DNA of 64,000 nt from Balanoglossus misakiensis. Its lineage: Eukaryota; Hemichordata. Made by a program: the position numbers and the translations under genes. The stretch spans positions 2,294,001 through 2,358,000 of the forward strand of contig CM082596.2 of assembly GCA_040954595.2 (NCBI GenBank), read 5' to 3'. How positions within the stretch are numbered: the first letter of the stretch is position 1; every line of letters begins with the position of its first letter. A model generated the notes under the pieces. That model searched no databases, was not told the DNA's origin, and worked only from the letters and a program-made list of their open reading frames with translations. Positions 51,001-62,000 of this stretch are shown here, one piece after another.

Positions 51001-51415
51001 TTTTGTATCTTGTACAATACATGTATATACATATGATTGAAAATTCATATATTTCTTGTACAAGTAGCCTATTGGTAATTAACATAGCTGTGGTAACGCA
51101 GCTGTACCGTGGGGGGGGGGGGTAATCAGCCCACCCCCACCCCACCCCAGGGTACAGCTGCGTTACCACGGTGACAGCTATAATTAACAATATTTAAATT
51201 AGAAATATTTATACATGTTATATTTATTTATGATAAACAGAACGAACGAGTGACTCTCCCAAATCAGCACTAAAGTTAAGTACTATCATTTGCACCCTCT
51301 GGCCCCAGGACTGATGGAGGAACCCCCCCCCCCCCTGGCCCAGTGATATTGATTTGTTTGTAAACAAATACACGTGACTCACGGATCGCCCTTTCTTCTT
51401 CTCGCCCTTCACCAT
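42071..51415 (-). CDS. DNA2: DNA replication ATP-dependent helicase/nuclease DNA2
   Basis: There are 29 exons. The main ones in transcript order are 51383-51415, 50832-50885, 50563-50629, 48942-50425, 48669-48775, 48439-48510, 48133-48294, 47906-47930, 47655-47717, 47431-47516, 47184-47312, 46921-47044, 46677-46778, 46335-46455, 46096-46240, then 45804-45977 down to 42071-42244. Frames join to 1572 aa (human 1060). Nuclease: [21 protein letters not shown], with Fe-S cysteines SIRCQRR and [10 protein letters not shown]. Helicase SF1: Walker A GMPGTGKTT (split by an intron), SYTHSAVDN, Walker [33 protein letters not shown] and [17 protein letters not shown]2 trims 5' flaps and resects breaks. 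Exons 1-4 encode a 546-residue, mostly disordered N-terminal region with poly-Asp, repeated LDD(S/E), many Ser/Thr-Pro sites and a PIP-box-like [10 protein letters not shown]. Minus-strand AATAAA at 41778-41783. Confidence 0.96.
43544..43582. repeat. (ATACA)n pentanucleotide microsatellite
   Basis: About seven AATAC units, slightly degenerate at the right edge, lie in the DNA2 intron between exons 43672-43865 and 43243-43444. It does not affect splice sites. Confidence 0.9.
44179..44246. repeat. Partial copy of the CCCTTTCACCC-ended short element
   Basis: The segment ends GGGGTGAAAGGGTTATTT and before that carries a word resembling GGACCAGTGCATT. This matches the right half of the complete copy at 56265-56361. 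It lies in a DNA2 intron, next to the exon starting at 44260. Confidence 0.5.
51074..51189. mobile_element. Foldback element with poly-G core in DNA2 intron 1
   Basis: The left arm (about 51074-51120, containing GTGGTAACGCAGCTGTACC) and right arm (about 51145-51189) are reverse complements over about 40 bp with a 4-bp indel. The middle is poly-G followed by CCCACCCCCACCCC. Both ends carry TTAATTA. It is 116 bp and non-coding, the shape of a miniature inverted-repeat element. Confidence 0.7.
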
Positions 51416-51700
51416 CTCGTTACGTCTTGAAGCAACTGTCGCTATGTTCAAATGTAACAAAACGTTCGAAATAAAGCCTTCAGATCTCCAAAGACTTTGT
51501 GAGGGTTAGCGACACCATTTTTATTTGACCCTCCCGCCAAACGTGCAGCTAAGTGTCCCCGCCCCGTTCCGTACACATACGTAGTGTTGTATGACGGGAA
51601 ATACACGTGATCGGAAATAGGGTATAGTCGCCATTTTCCTTCCACAGCACTTCCGCGTTTCGACCCAGCCTCTGTAGTTTCGACCGTTTATCACCCAAAA
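51416..51700. promoter_or_regulatory. Bidirectional DNA2/ARP3 promoter
   Basis: Start codons of DNA2 (minus, 51415) and ARP3 (plus, 51701) are 285 bp apart, head to head. Motifs seen: E2F-type TCCCGCCAAA (51532-51541, TTTGGCGGGA on the DNA2 strand), E-box CACGTG (51604-51609), YY1-like CGCCATTTTCC (from 51629) and ETS-like CACTTCCGC (51648-51656). No TATA box. YY1 and ETS sites are typical of housekeeping bidirectional promoters, and the E2F word fits S-phase expression of DNA2. Confidence 0.7.
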
Positions 51701-54700
51701 ATGGCTGGACGAATGCCGGCGGTTGTCATCGACAATGGCACTGGGTAAGTAAAATACTAGGACATATTCAGATTCATTTTGTGAAATTGATTTCACCGTG
51801 CTTATTGCCATCGGCATGATTAACTTTCGTCTGCAGGAGACCACATAATGAAATTGATGGGTGTGTGCATTCCACTTCCGCTTCGCATCTGTAGGGAAAT
51901 ATAACTGTTTACCGGTCGAGAATGAGTGTTAAAAACTTAGAAATCCAATTAACACTTTTAGATCTAACAAGAAAACACTGATCACTGTCAGTTTAGCCTT
52001 TGTGACGTTTCCAGTGTACAGGATCATTGGCCAAAGCCAGTTCAGAATGAACTGTGTACAGTGTGTGGCTATGCCTATGGAGCCTGGAGGCAAAGGGGAG
52101 GTGCTTCCCTATTATTAGAAATCACCAAATCCCCTTTGCTTGATCTTTATGTCAGTGAACACAAATAAAACTGCAAGCTTGTACTTTCAAAGCATTGATT
52201 TTCACACCATAATCATGTGTGTTGTTTAGTCTGTATTTCTACACAGCCAGTATACTGCAGTAGTTGTTATTTTGGTCAACATGAAAATTGGTGTGGTTTC
52301 CTGGTAAAGAGATCACACGATTGCATTCCAGTTCATGTTACATTCGTTAGTGAACAAGCTGACGATGTATTTCAGTGGGAGATGATTGACTTAAACATGC
52401 AATTTGCAAAGGGATAGAAGTATAGATATTAATAATACTATAGTCAATCTTTAACAGATCACTGATCAGGTTACTTTTTTCTTCTATCAGATATACTAAG
52501 ATGGGATTTGCAGGTAACACCGAACCACAGTACATTGTCCCATCAGGTATGTACACATCATAGCAAATCTGTGTGTGCAAAACATCCAATTTATTTCCAG
52601 TTGTGTTGTGATTGGCACCGATCAAGAAACAGAAGTTCACCAGTCTGACCTCTCTAGTTTGCATGACTATAAGTTCATGACCTTTTAGACTTAATGTCAG
52701 TCCGCTCGCTTTACATGTATGGTGGTTCCTCCAACATTGTTGCAGTGTGTTGTTACCTGTTAACTGAGTGATAAAACTGTCATTAAGCGCTGAATGTTTG
52801 ATATGTTACAGCTATAGCCATCAAAGAGTCTGCCAAAGTTGGAGATCAGTCCCAGAGAAGGTTGGGGCGTGGTGTGGACGACTTGGATTTCTATATCGGA
52901 GATGAAGCTGTTGACAGACCGAACTATGCTACCAAGGTAAGGCAGAAGGCAGGCAATTGTACGTTTGCTTGGGGCAAAAGTTGAGTATTCAAGCTGTGAC
53001 AAATTGACAACTGGCAAGACAGAATCTGAACAGCTGCTAGTAAATCGAACATGGTTGTGACTTAAGTTTCTTCAATATATCCTTGCAGTATCCCATTCGT
53101 CATGGAATAGTGGAAGATTGGGATTTGATGGAAAGATTCTACGAGCAGGCAATCTTTAAATATTTACATGCAGAACCCGAAGATCATTACTTTCTACTGG
53201 TGAGTCAAGTTTATGATATGTATAAGTAATGTTAACTATTTTCTGCCTACTGTCTTCAGAACCTGTCTTCACATATCAAAATCTTTTCCTTCATTGTGGA
53301 CATTGAATGTTTACATGTTTACTGTACTTGTTTATTTGCAGACTGAACCACCACTGAACACACCGGAGAATCGAGAATACACAGCTGAAATAATGTTTGA
53401 AACTTTCAATGTTCCTGGTCTTTACATCGCTGTGCAGGTACAACCATTCTTTCATTTATTTGAGCTCTTGCAGATGTGCTGTCACTAATTTGAAACATAA
53501 AAGATTTTCCATGAAATAAGGACGATTGGGATGCTGTCTTTTCACATGGTGAGATTTACGTTCAATTTAGTGAAGTCTGTGTTTGATGTTCCCCTGTAGG
53601 CTGTTCTTGCTTTGGCCGCATCCTGGACATCACGGCAGGTCGGAGAACGAACTCTGACTGGCACAGTTATTGACAGCGGAGATGGTGTCACTCACGTCAT
53701 ACCTGTGGTGAGTACGAGTGTGTTTTGAAAGATACGGGGTAGATAGGGAAATTCATTTGTCTCTTAACCTTCGGCAGGTGTGACAACTAGCCATTTGAAT
53801 TATCAACCATGCCTAGTTTCTGAACCACTTATACATGTACAATTGATTTCTTGCTGATAGGCGGAGGGTTACGTCATTGGTAGCTGCATCAAACACATTC
53901 CCATCGCCGGGCGTGACATCACATACTTCATACAGCAGCTGCTTAGGGAAAGAGAAGTTGGAATCCCTCCAGAGCAGTCCCTAGAAACAGCTAAGGCCAT
54001 CAAGGTAAGTCTGGAAGACTGTGACTTTGTTGAGGCAGACTTGTGATTTCTCTTTATGAGCTTTGTGTTGCTATCAGATGCATTTTAACTGACACAATGT
54101 TGTTATTTCAGGAGCGCTGGGGTTACATTTGTCCCGACATAGTCAAAGAGTTCAGCAAGTATGACACTGACCCTGGCAAATGGATCAAGCGTTACGAGAG
54201 TGTCAATGCCATTACCAAGAAGCCGTTCGGAGTTGACGTGGGATACGAGAGATTTCTCGGACCTGAAATATTCTTCCATCCTGAGGTAATGTCTTTGTTC
54301 TCTTAGTCAAAGATTTAAGTTAATAAGAAAGTGACTGTTTGTCAAGTCAGCTCAAAATAACAATGGGAGATTTATCACAATTTTCACGAGTGCAACATCT
54401 TTCCTTCGTCTAGTTTGCCAACCCTGATTACACAACACCCATCTCTGCAGTCGTGGATGACGTCATCCAGAATTGCCCGATTGATGTTAGAAGACCATTG
54501 TACAAGGTAATGTGAACCACAGATGATCATAATTATACCAAAGTTACACTACTGTTTGTATTCTGTAACATACCCTTGAGACCAGCTCCAGTGCTGACTT
54601 GTAGACGCATCAAGATCTGGCAGAATATAAATGTAATATAACTGTAGGGGGTACTGTTTTAACTATGGGTGTACCAGACCTATGTTCTTTGTGTTCAATT

Positions 54701-55487
54701 CTGATAAATATTTTATTCTCACCTTTGACGTAGAATGTTGTACTATCAGGAGGATCAACAATGTTCCGTGACTTCGGCCGCAGACTTCAAAGGGATCTGA
54801 AACGAACAGTTGATCATAGACTAAAAATTAGTGAACAACTCAGCGGAGGCAGGATAAAGGTAACACATTTGTTTCCATGACTACAATGCATATCATAATT
54901 CAGTGGATTTCGTGTAGAGTTCCAAGTGGTAAATTTCCATAGTCGTATCTGATTAACAACTTTGAAAAATAAGATACATCAAGTGTACATACCCCATATT
55001 GAATTCTTCAGCTCTGTTCGTTGGCATTCAAATTTTATTTGAACACGTACATGTAGAAGCAGAAAACGTCACCAGAATGTGGCACTCCTGTGTCACACTC
55101 AATATTTACTGATGTTTTGACACTTTTTATTTGACAGCCAAAACCGATCGAGTGCCAGGTTATCACTCATCATATGCAAAGGTACGCTGTCTGGTTTGGT
55201 GGCAGTATGTTAGCATCAACGGTAAGTTGCACTAACTAACCAATTTTTCCACACAATTGCATGTTAGTCTCATGCATCAATATATTGCCATCCCATTGTA
55301 TCTAGCTGAATGTTTGTATTGGGTCTGCTGTCTCCATTTACGTACTACTACAGCAAATATTCTAACACTTGGCTTTCCTTCTATTTTCCAGCCTGAATTT
55401 TATCAAGTTTGTCACACGAAGAAAGATTACGACGAGCACGGCCCAAGCATCTGTCGACACAACCCAGTTTTCGGAACCATGTCGTAG
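51701..55487 (+). CDS. ACTR3: Actin-related protein 3
   Basis: Twelve exons: 51701-51744, 52491-52546, 52812-52936, 53089-53199, 53342-53437, 53600-53707, 53861-54004, 54112-54285, 54414-54506, 54734-54859, 55138-55221, 55392-55487. They sum to 1257 nt, that is 418 aa, the length of human ARP3. The actin-fold nucleotide site is intact: [17 protein letters not shown] (phosphate 1), [14 protein letters not shown] (phosphate 2) and LSGGSTMF (adenosine). [25 protein letters not shown] and the C-terminal NPVFGTMS are ARP3 signatures. ARP3 is an ATP-binding core subunit of the Arp2/3 complex, which nucleates branched actin filaments. It shares its promoter region with DNA2. ATTAAA at 55810 may serve for polyadenylation. 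Confidence 0.98.
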
Positions 55488-56785
55488 AAGCCCAACATCA
55501 ACAATGGGAAAACATAGCTTAGAATGAACCTTGGTATTTCTGTAGAGGAACAAATTCTGTTTTAATTTTGCCCCCAGCAGAATGTGGTGCTTCATCGGCC
55601 ATGATTTAATTTGATATACTCGGGTGTTGAATGTTATATTGTACATCTAAATGAAGAGAAGAATATATGTGAGGAAAAACATTACTAGTTAGACTTTAAT
55701 TGAAAACATTTCACAATTTCTATGGGCTTCCCTTACCAGTCATATTTCAACAGCTTTTCCACTTCTTTGGTACAGGGAAAGAAAATTAATATCATGTAAT
55801 TTCTTTTTAATTAAATCATGTACTGTAACATACGTGTAGCATACATTTTGTTGATTCAATGCATCTTTCCAAAACTATTGCTTGAAAGGGAGTTATAGTG
55901 GCAGATTTTGGTTTATAGATATTTCAAATCAAACCGTTGGATTTATACCAGAGTGCCTGAATGGAAGGTCTCTGAGGGACAATTTAAATCAGGAAGTTTT
56001 GAATGCTTCGATGATCGATCGATCCTCCCAAATATCAGACACAGATCCACTTGATTCATGCATAAAGTGAAAAGTGAAGGTCTAAGATTCATAATTTGCA
56101 AATATATGAACAGTTAATTTGGTCGAAATTATGTACTTAATTGCAGGGAACTTCTTTCTAGTTTATTTTTTTTGTAGCCTTTCTTCGTACATGTATTTGT
56201 AATACCATGCTTTGAAGAGACTCGCATTGGTATAAATTTTACCTTGAGGGGCTATTTTTCAGTTGCTTTATCCCTTTCACCCGCATGGTTTGGTCCAAGT
56301 CCATTGTATTCTGTGGCAAAGTTGGATCTCTATAGAAAGAACTGGGGGTGAAAAGGTTAAGATGCAGGAAATTCTGTGAGCACTTTCAGTGTGTAGCAAC
56401 TTGATCCTTATTTCATATTCGGTCGGAGATTTTTGTTTCATAGCCTAGGAGGGTTTACATAAACAGAGATGTAAAGCTTTGCAGGAGTAAGATTGATATT
56501 AAACATGAAAGTTCAGACACACTGTTATCTGGTTTGAGTTGATGGTCTGTGTTCGTGTGTTGAAGTTGATGTGTGTGCCACTGTGGTGCAACAGAATGTA
56601 TTTAGCAGTAAAAGAGGCAGGTGGCTTTAACAATTATTTGAGCTGAAAATATTCATCAGACTTTATAGCATACAATACGAAAAATTAACCTGTTTGGAAT
56701 GGGCAAAATAGCCAGTTGCCAATGCTGTTGACTTTGTATCAAAATGACTGCATCATGGGTCATCAAATCGTTACTCCATCACGCA
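55488..56785. other. Convergent 3' regions of ARP3 and the LITAF gene
   Basis: This holds the ARP3 3' UTR (ATTAAA at 55810) and, from the right, the 3' UTR of the LITAF-like gene. It contains the complete short inverted-repeat element at 56265-56361. No coding exon was seen. Confidence 0.6.
56265..56361. mobile_element. Short element with CCCTTTCACCC / GGGTGAAAAGG ends
   Basis: About 95 bp framed by TTTATCCCTTTCACCCGC and GGGGGTGAAAAGGTTAAG, which are imperfect terminal inverted repeats with TTAA-like tips. The interior has GGTTTGGTCCAAGTCCATTG. Related ends or interiors appear at 13450-13472, 18246-18291, 22528-22556, 44179-44246 and 46281-46300, so this looks like the most complete member of a small non-autonomous family. 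Confidence 0.6.
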
Positions 56786-57769
56786 CTAAAACCTGTTATA
56801 CTTTCCAACGACACTGTTACAGTTCTGGCAATGATGTACAGCGTCTTTGCAAGCATTGACACAGAACGGAATCAGGCAGCAACCGCACCAGCCTCTGTTG
56901 AGGAAAGAAGTATACAGAAAACAAACATTAGCCAGTGTTCAGTCACTTTTGCTCTCCATGGCGGAAATGTCTGAAATCTAGAGAGAATATTGCTCCTTAA
57001 ACAAACGAATAATAGTTCGTGACATTTTCCCGAGAACAAGTGTACTCATTTTGTTTGTACAAAATGTACTTACCACCAACCCGCTTACATGATATTTTAT
57101 ACTTCTGGAAGTATTTTCGTTTTCAGAATGCCTGTGTTTAAACTCTGATTTATGATACATTATTAAAATAGTACCGTACCCAAACAAACAAACGATGCCA
57201 GCAATGGCCCAGGTCGAAGTTCCAGTACTGTACTCGACTCGAGTTTCAATGTCACACTGGCAAAATGGACACTGGGTCCTCACAGGTATATCACGGTAGA
57301 CAGGCTTTCCTATGGAAGAAGAAAAGACAAACAGGCATGTCAGATTTAATATATGATAAAAATACATGTCATCAGTTCAATGGTTGTTGTATAGGCTTTG
57401 GTCAATCATTTACTAACTGGAGGTAAACTTATAGTCATATTGTTTGTACAAATAAAATGGTGGATCTTGAATACACACTTGTAGAAGAAGGTCAGTCCAT
57501 GATGTCTTTGGTTGTCATGTTCTTATTAAAAATATTACATCTCGATGTCAGGATTGGCACTGACAGAGTATCAAAGGCCACCAATCGTTCCTACCTGGAA
57601 CTGTCACAATGGTCGTGGTCTGTTGAGGTACAGAATATGCCATTGAACCTTGAGGGGGTGGTGGTTGTTGCATCGACCCTGGGGAATAGGGTTGCGTTTG
57701 AACTGGATAGTTAGGATAGGGTGCTGGTTGGCCACCTGCAGTGGGGTATACTGCTGTCTTGTCGGTCAT
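56786..57769 (-). CDS. LITAF-domain protein
   Basis: Three exons: 57595-57769, 57180-57309, 56786-56894; phases agree, 137 aa. The N-terminal third is Pro/Tyr/Gln-rich (QPAPYPNYP, QQPPPPQGS). The LITAF domain follows: CPFCQCDIETRVEY, a hydrophobic hairpin (about 85-110: TSTWAIAGIVCLFGGWCGCC then LIPFCV), NACKDAVHHC, and QNCNSVVGKY at the C-terminus. The two CxxC-type knuckles bind zinc while the hydrophobic part dips into the cytosolic face of endosomal or lysosomal membranes. LITAF proteins act in endosomal sorting and lysosome-linked signalling. The second knuckle is CQNC where most members have CPNC. Usual PPxY and PSAP sorting motifs of human LITAF are not seen. Which paralogue (LITAF or CDIP1) cannot be told. 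Confidence 0.92.
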
Positions 57770-59021
57770 ATTGCAGTGTTACAACTAAGGTTGCCAATCT
57801 GTTGAAATATAAAATACGTTGAAATATCTGTTACACATTCTCATGATCTAAAGCCAATAAAGCCATGTCTAGTTTATGATGCCATAAAGCACTCTCAACT
57901 CTAATGTTTGGCTATATTTTCAGTTTCGAGAAACGGCCAATATCAATGCTGATTACAACGAAGACAGTGTTGAAAACCCAAATATTGAGCAAGGGTTTGT
58001 TTTACAGAGTAGAACACGAAACCACAACTGATACCCAAAACAAAACTGCAGAGGTCCATAAATAAAAGTAATAAATACCTACAATCAACGGGTTGCAAAC
58101 AATCTTGAACTGTGAAGATTTTCTGCTCGATAGAGATGAACGTCTTGTCGGCTGTTGCAAACTAGATGTTGCGTTTGACGTTTTCTTTGGGTGGCGACTG
58201 TTTATGAAGTCTGTCACCATAGTTACCATCCATGTTGTGATGATATGATTTACTGTTTCTCCATGGATAATATACAGGTCTGTTTATATTTGCACAAGTG
58301 TTCAGTGGCCGAGCTTGAGTCATAAGCTTTACACAGCAGTAGGTTTCCACAAATATGATTGGATGGCAAAGTGATAAAGATATTTCACAACGACCTCATA
58401 AATTAGGTGAGTGTCATGGCATGAAATGTTACTATATTATCTGCAATAAAGTAAAGGTTTTGGACTTTGTTCCCTGAACGAAATGAAAGAGAGCTTGGTA
58501 CTTAATTGATTGAAAAAAATTTGTATCATTTGAGATGTTTAACAGCTAAGCTTGAACTGTCTGCAATTCTTTTCAGTAAGACTTGTAAAAGAAGGAAATA
58601 TTCATCTTTATATGTCTAAAAGTCCAAAAATAAAACCCTTGACAACTGTTCAAAATATCAGACAAGTGATAAAGAAAGATACCTACATATTCTTGATTGA
58701 AGTGAACAATTCACAGAAACAAAAACGCACACCATGATATCAGAAGGCACTACTACATTTCTCTGCTTTGCGTGGAATGACCATGGAATAGTGAAAGAAT
58801 GGCTGGACCGACGCGACGAATGAGTCTCCACTACAATGACTCTGACACAGTTCTTTGAAGAAATATCAACTCGATACAAACATGAACAGCCTGTTGATAT
58901 ACTATGACTATTGCTCAAGTCCACTCACCGAGTGACTTTCAAAAATCACTTTCAAAAATAAATTTGTAAGTACACCTATAGAGTTATGTAGGGGCTGACA
59001 GAGACAAAAGTTGAACAAGGC
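57770..59021. other. Spacer between the LITAF and LIG4 genes
   Basis: Both flanking genes are on the minus strand. The region should hold the LITAF-like 5' UTR and promoter (left) and the LIG4 3' UTR (right). AT-rich; I found no exon, RNA gene or strong repeat. Confidence 0.5.
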
Positions 59022-62000
59022 TTATGTAAGTACTGGTGCTTTTGGTGCATATGGAAGTTCTCGACAGACAATGCCCGACTCCATACAATCATACACCCAT
59101 TTCTCAGTAACTGTGTGGAATTTCTTGAGTCGCTTTCTGTTGAAAACGTCAATATCTTTGACTCGACTGAGGTCTCTGAAAATGAACATCAAATTTGGTG
59201 TTTCAGTCACATGACACTGATTGATTGGGAAGGTTACAACTACGTCACAGAACGTTTTTGTGTGGCACATGTCAATGATCTTCAAGAAGTTGTGTCTACA
59301 AGTCAAATATATTTCTATTACGTCAATTAGAATCAACATCTTACCTGCTATTGCATATGACATGAGTTACGTCATCAGTCAACTTTGCCGAAATCGTTGC
59401 ACCATAAAATCGCATTTCCAAACCAACTAAGTCGAGAGTACTGTCTTTGATGTGCTGAAAAATTGCAAAAAAATATTTATATTGAAACAATTTTCACTGG
59501 AATGATATAACAGTACACTCTTCTGTAAAATATTTGAAGGGGACATGCAATAACAGGTGTAAACGAAAATTATGGCCTCGAGGCAAATTATAGGAATTCA
59601 GGCAATACAATCAACAGAGCATGCAAGTGCAGTGTCAACTCACAGTTTTCGGTTGACTGACAATTTCATTGGAGTCCAAGTACACTGTACACAGTCTGAA
59701 GAGACCTAGCGGTGATTCATGTGGGAAATAATTGGTCTCAATCTCAGCTATGTCCTCTGAGGTTACTTCAGCAATATCACCCTGTGGGAACATGATGATG
59801 TAATATGCCACATTAACAGGACACTCACTGTAACTTTGGACTATTTCATCTCAATGCCAACCGTAAGCATAAGGCCACGTTATTATGAAATACCCATGTA
59901 ATCTTGGCATGAATTCTCACACTTTTTTTTCTTGACAATTTTGATTCCAAAAAACATACCTGTTCTTCCACTTTCTGAAATATCTCTCGCAGTTTTGGTA
60001 CGGTGACATCTTCTGTGTAGCTGTCACCATGGGGATCATACATCAGAGCGAACTCTTCAGCTGTGGCAGGTGATAGATGCAGCATATGAGACGGTAACCA
60101 TGGTAGAAAACGACCTTTCTCCTACACAATGGGCCGAGGAGAGACAGAGAGACAGAGATTAGATTACAGCTAGAAAATGACGTCTTACAGGCGAAAACAA
60201 CAAATAGCACAGAAAGATGTATGTCTGGAAATCAATTAATTATGTCACCAGAGAAACTGATAGCTGCTGATAAGAGAGAGATCAGTACATAGTAGACAAC
60301 GAATCGACTGATCATAGGTGATCAGACATTTGGATGAATGACTTACCAAACATTCTAACAGCCAGCTAACCTTGACAACATCATACTCATTACACCTGTA
60401 AAATTCAAAAGCACCATGGGAATATCACACACATACTTGACTACATATCTAAAACTACAGCTGGGGGCCAAAACCAATTACACATAGTGGTAGTTAAAAT
60501 GAATCTATCTTACCTGATTATGTTGTTGACACGAACATTCACTTTATCAGCCAGAACACAGTAAGTGTTGGAGCCTGGGTTTTGCACCACTTCCCCACCA
60601 TGTTCTGCAATTTTCTTTTCAAGAGTCGACTTGCTGTGACCTGGTGGTCCATTGATCACATAGAGCTCTCGTCCTTCGAACATTTTGGACACCTACATGA
60701 TGAGAGACGAAGATTTGTTAACATTCAAATATGGCTGACATTATGAGAAATAGATCTGAAGATCTTTCCAGTCACTCCTGTCATCTTCCATGTATTTACC
60801 TGTTGGACATTGGACACATCAGCTGCTCGGAAACGTGATGCAATCCCAATCACTTTCTGTGGTCTAGTCACAACCCGGGCTTTCTTCTTCTTCGGCTCAC
60901 TGGACTCTTCAAAATTCATTTGACGAGTTGTAAGCTTGCCACCACCTTGCTGGAGATACAGAAATTCATTGATATACAAAATATTAGTGACTCTCATAAC
61001 CAATGTTCTCAGTACAAGCCATTCTACTACAAAAGTACGTGTCCTGTCACATAACAAATGGTTTAGTAAAATAAAGCAATCAAAGACTGAAGAGAGAATT
61101 CAGACTACGAACATATTTGAATTTTTGTGATGAAGTCATGGATACCATACCTCTCTGAGTTGTTCCATTTCTGCCACAGTCATACACTGATGCCACTCTT
61201 TGTCATCTCGCACCTTCTCTAATCGTGGAAACCTCAAAGTACATCCTGTCTTGAACCTGAAAAGACACAACCACTGGCTTACAATACTTACAATGAAATA
61301 TCACACACAACCACATGTGTATCAGAACATATTCAGTTTTGAACCCGGAGGAAATACTGCCATGCTGACTTCCTATATGGAAAGAGAGTCATTCTGCTCT
61401 GAAAATATAGAAATATAGAAAAACTAGTGTGAACCTGCAGGAAGAGTACTTACTGATTTGATTTTGTGATTTCTGCTGCTTTGATTTGCACAACAAATGA
61501 TTTGGATGGTTCAATCCACAAGTCTGGTTTTTCCTGGTGAAATACAAGATTGGTGACAAACAGTTATTTCATGAAGGGATGTACAACAATATGGATTTTT
61601 CTGTAACTTGTGGTGTTTTTTTAATTCATCTCATGACCGTTGAGCTCACCTTATTTCCAGATGCAAGAAGCATATGCCTTGGAGGCTTCTTCTCATCAAA
61701 CTTCTTCAAGAATGGCGCCAACTTGCGATTGAAGTCATGCAGTTCTTTCAGAGTGTACCCAGATCCCACCTACAGAAAAGACATATATTTTCAGCGTTTC
61801 TTATTTTCAGATGCTAACACTACACACAAGATGTATGCCTCTGAGTATACTGGTGATTTCTTAAGCCCTTGCTACCTGGCTTATAGTAGACATACATCAC
61901 TTCCAAAGAATTTATTATTTGAGATGACTTACCCTGCAGAATGAATGGAAGAGGGAAGGTTTCTCGCCAGGTTCATCAGGACTTACTGCCAAGGCAAGAA

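Noticed and set aside
58162-58350. Frame upstream of the LITAF gene as an extra coding exon
   Set aside because: No domain, no matching donor phase, and the LITAF protein is already complete from ATG 57769.
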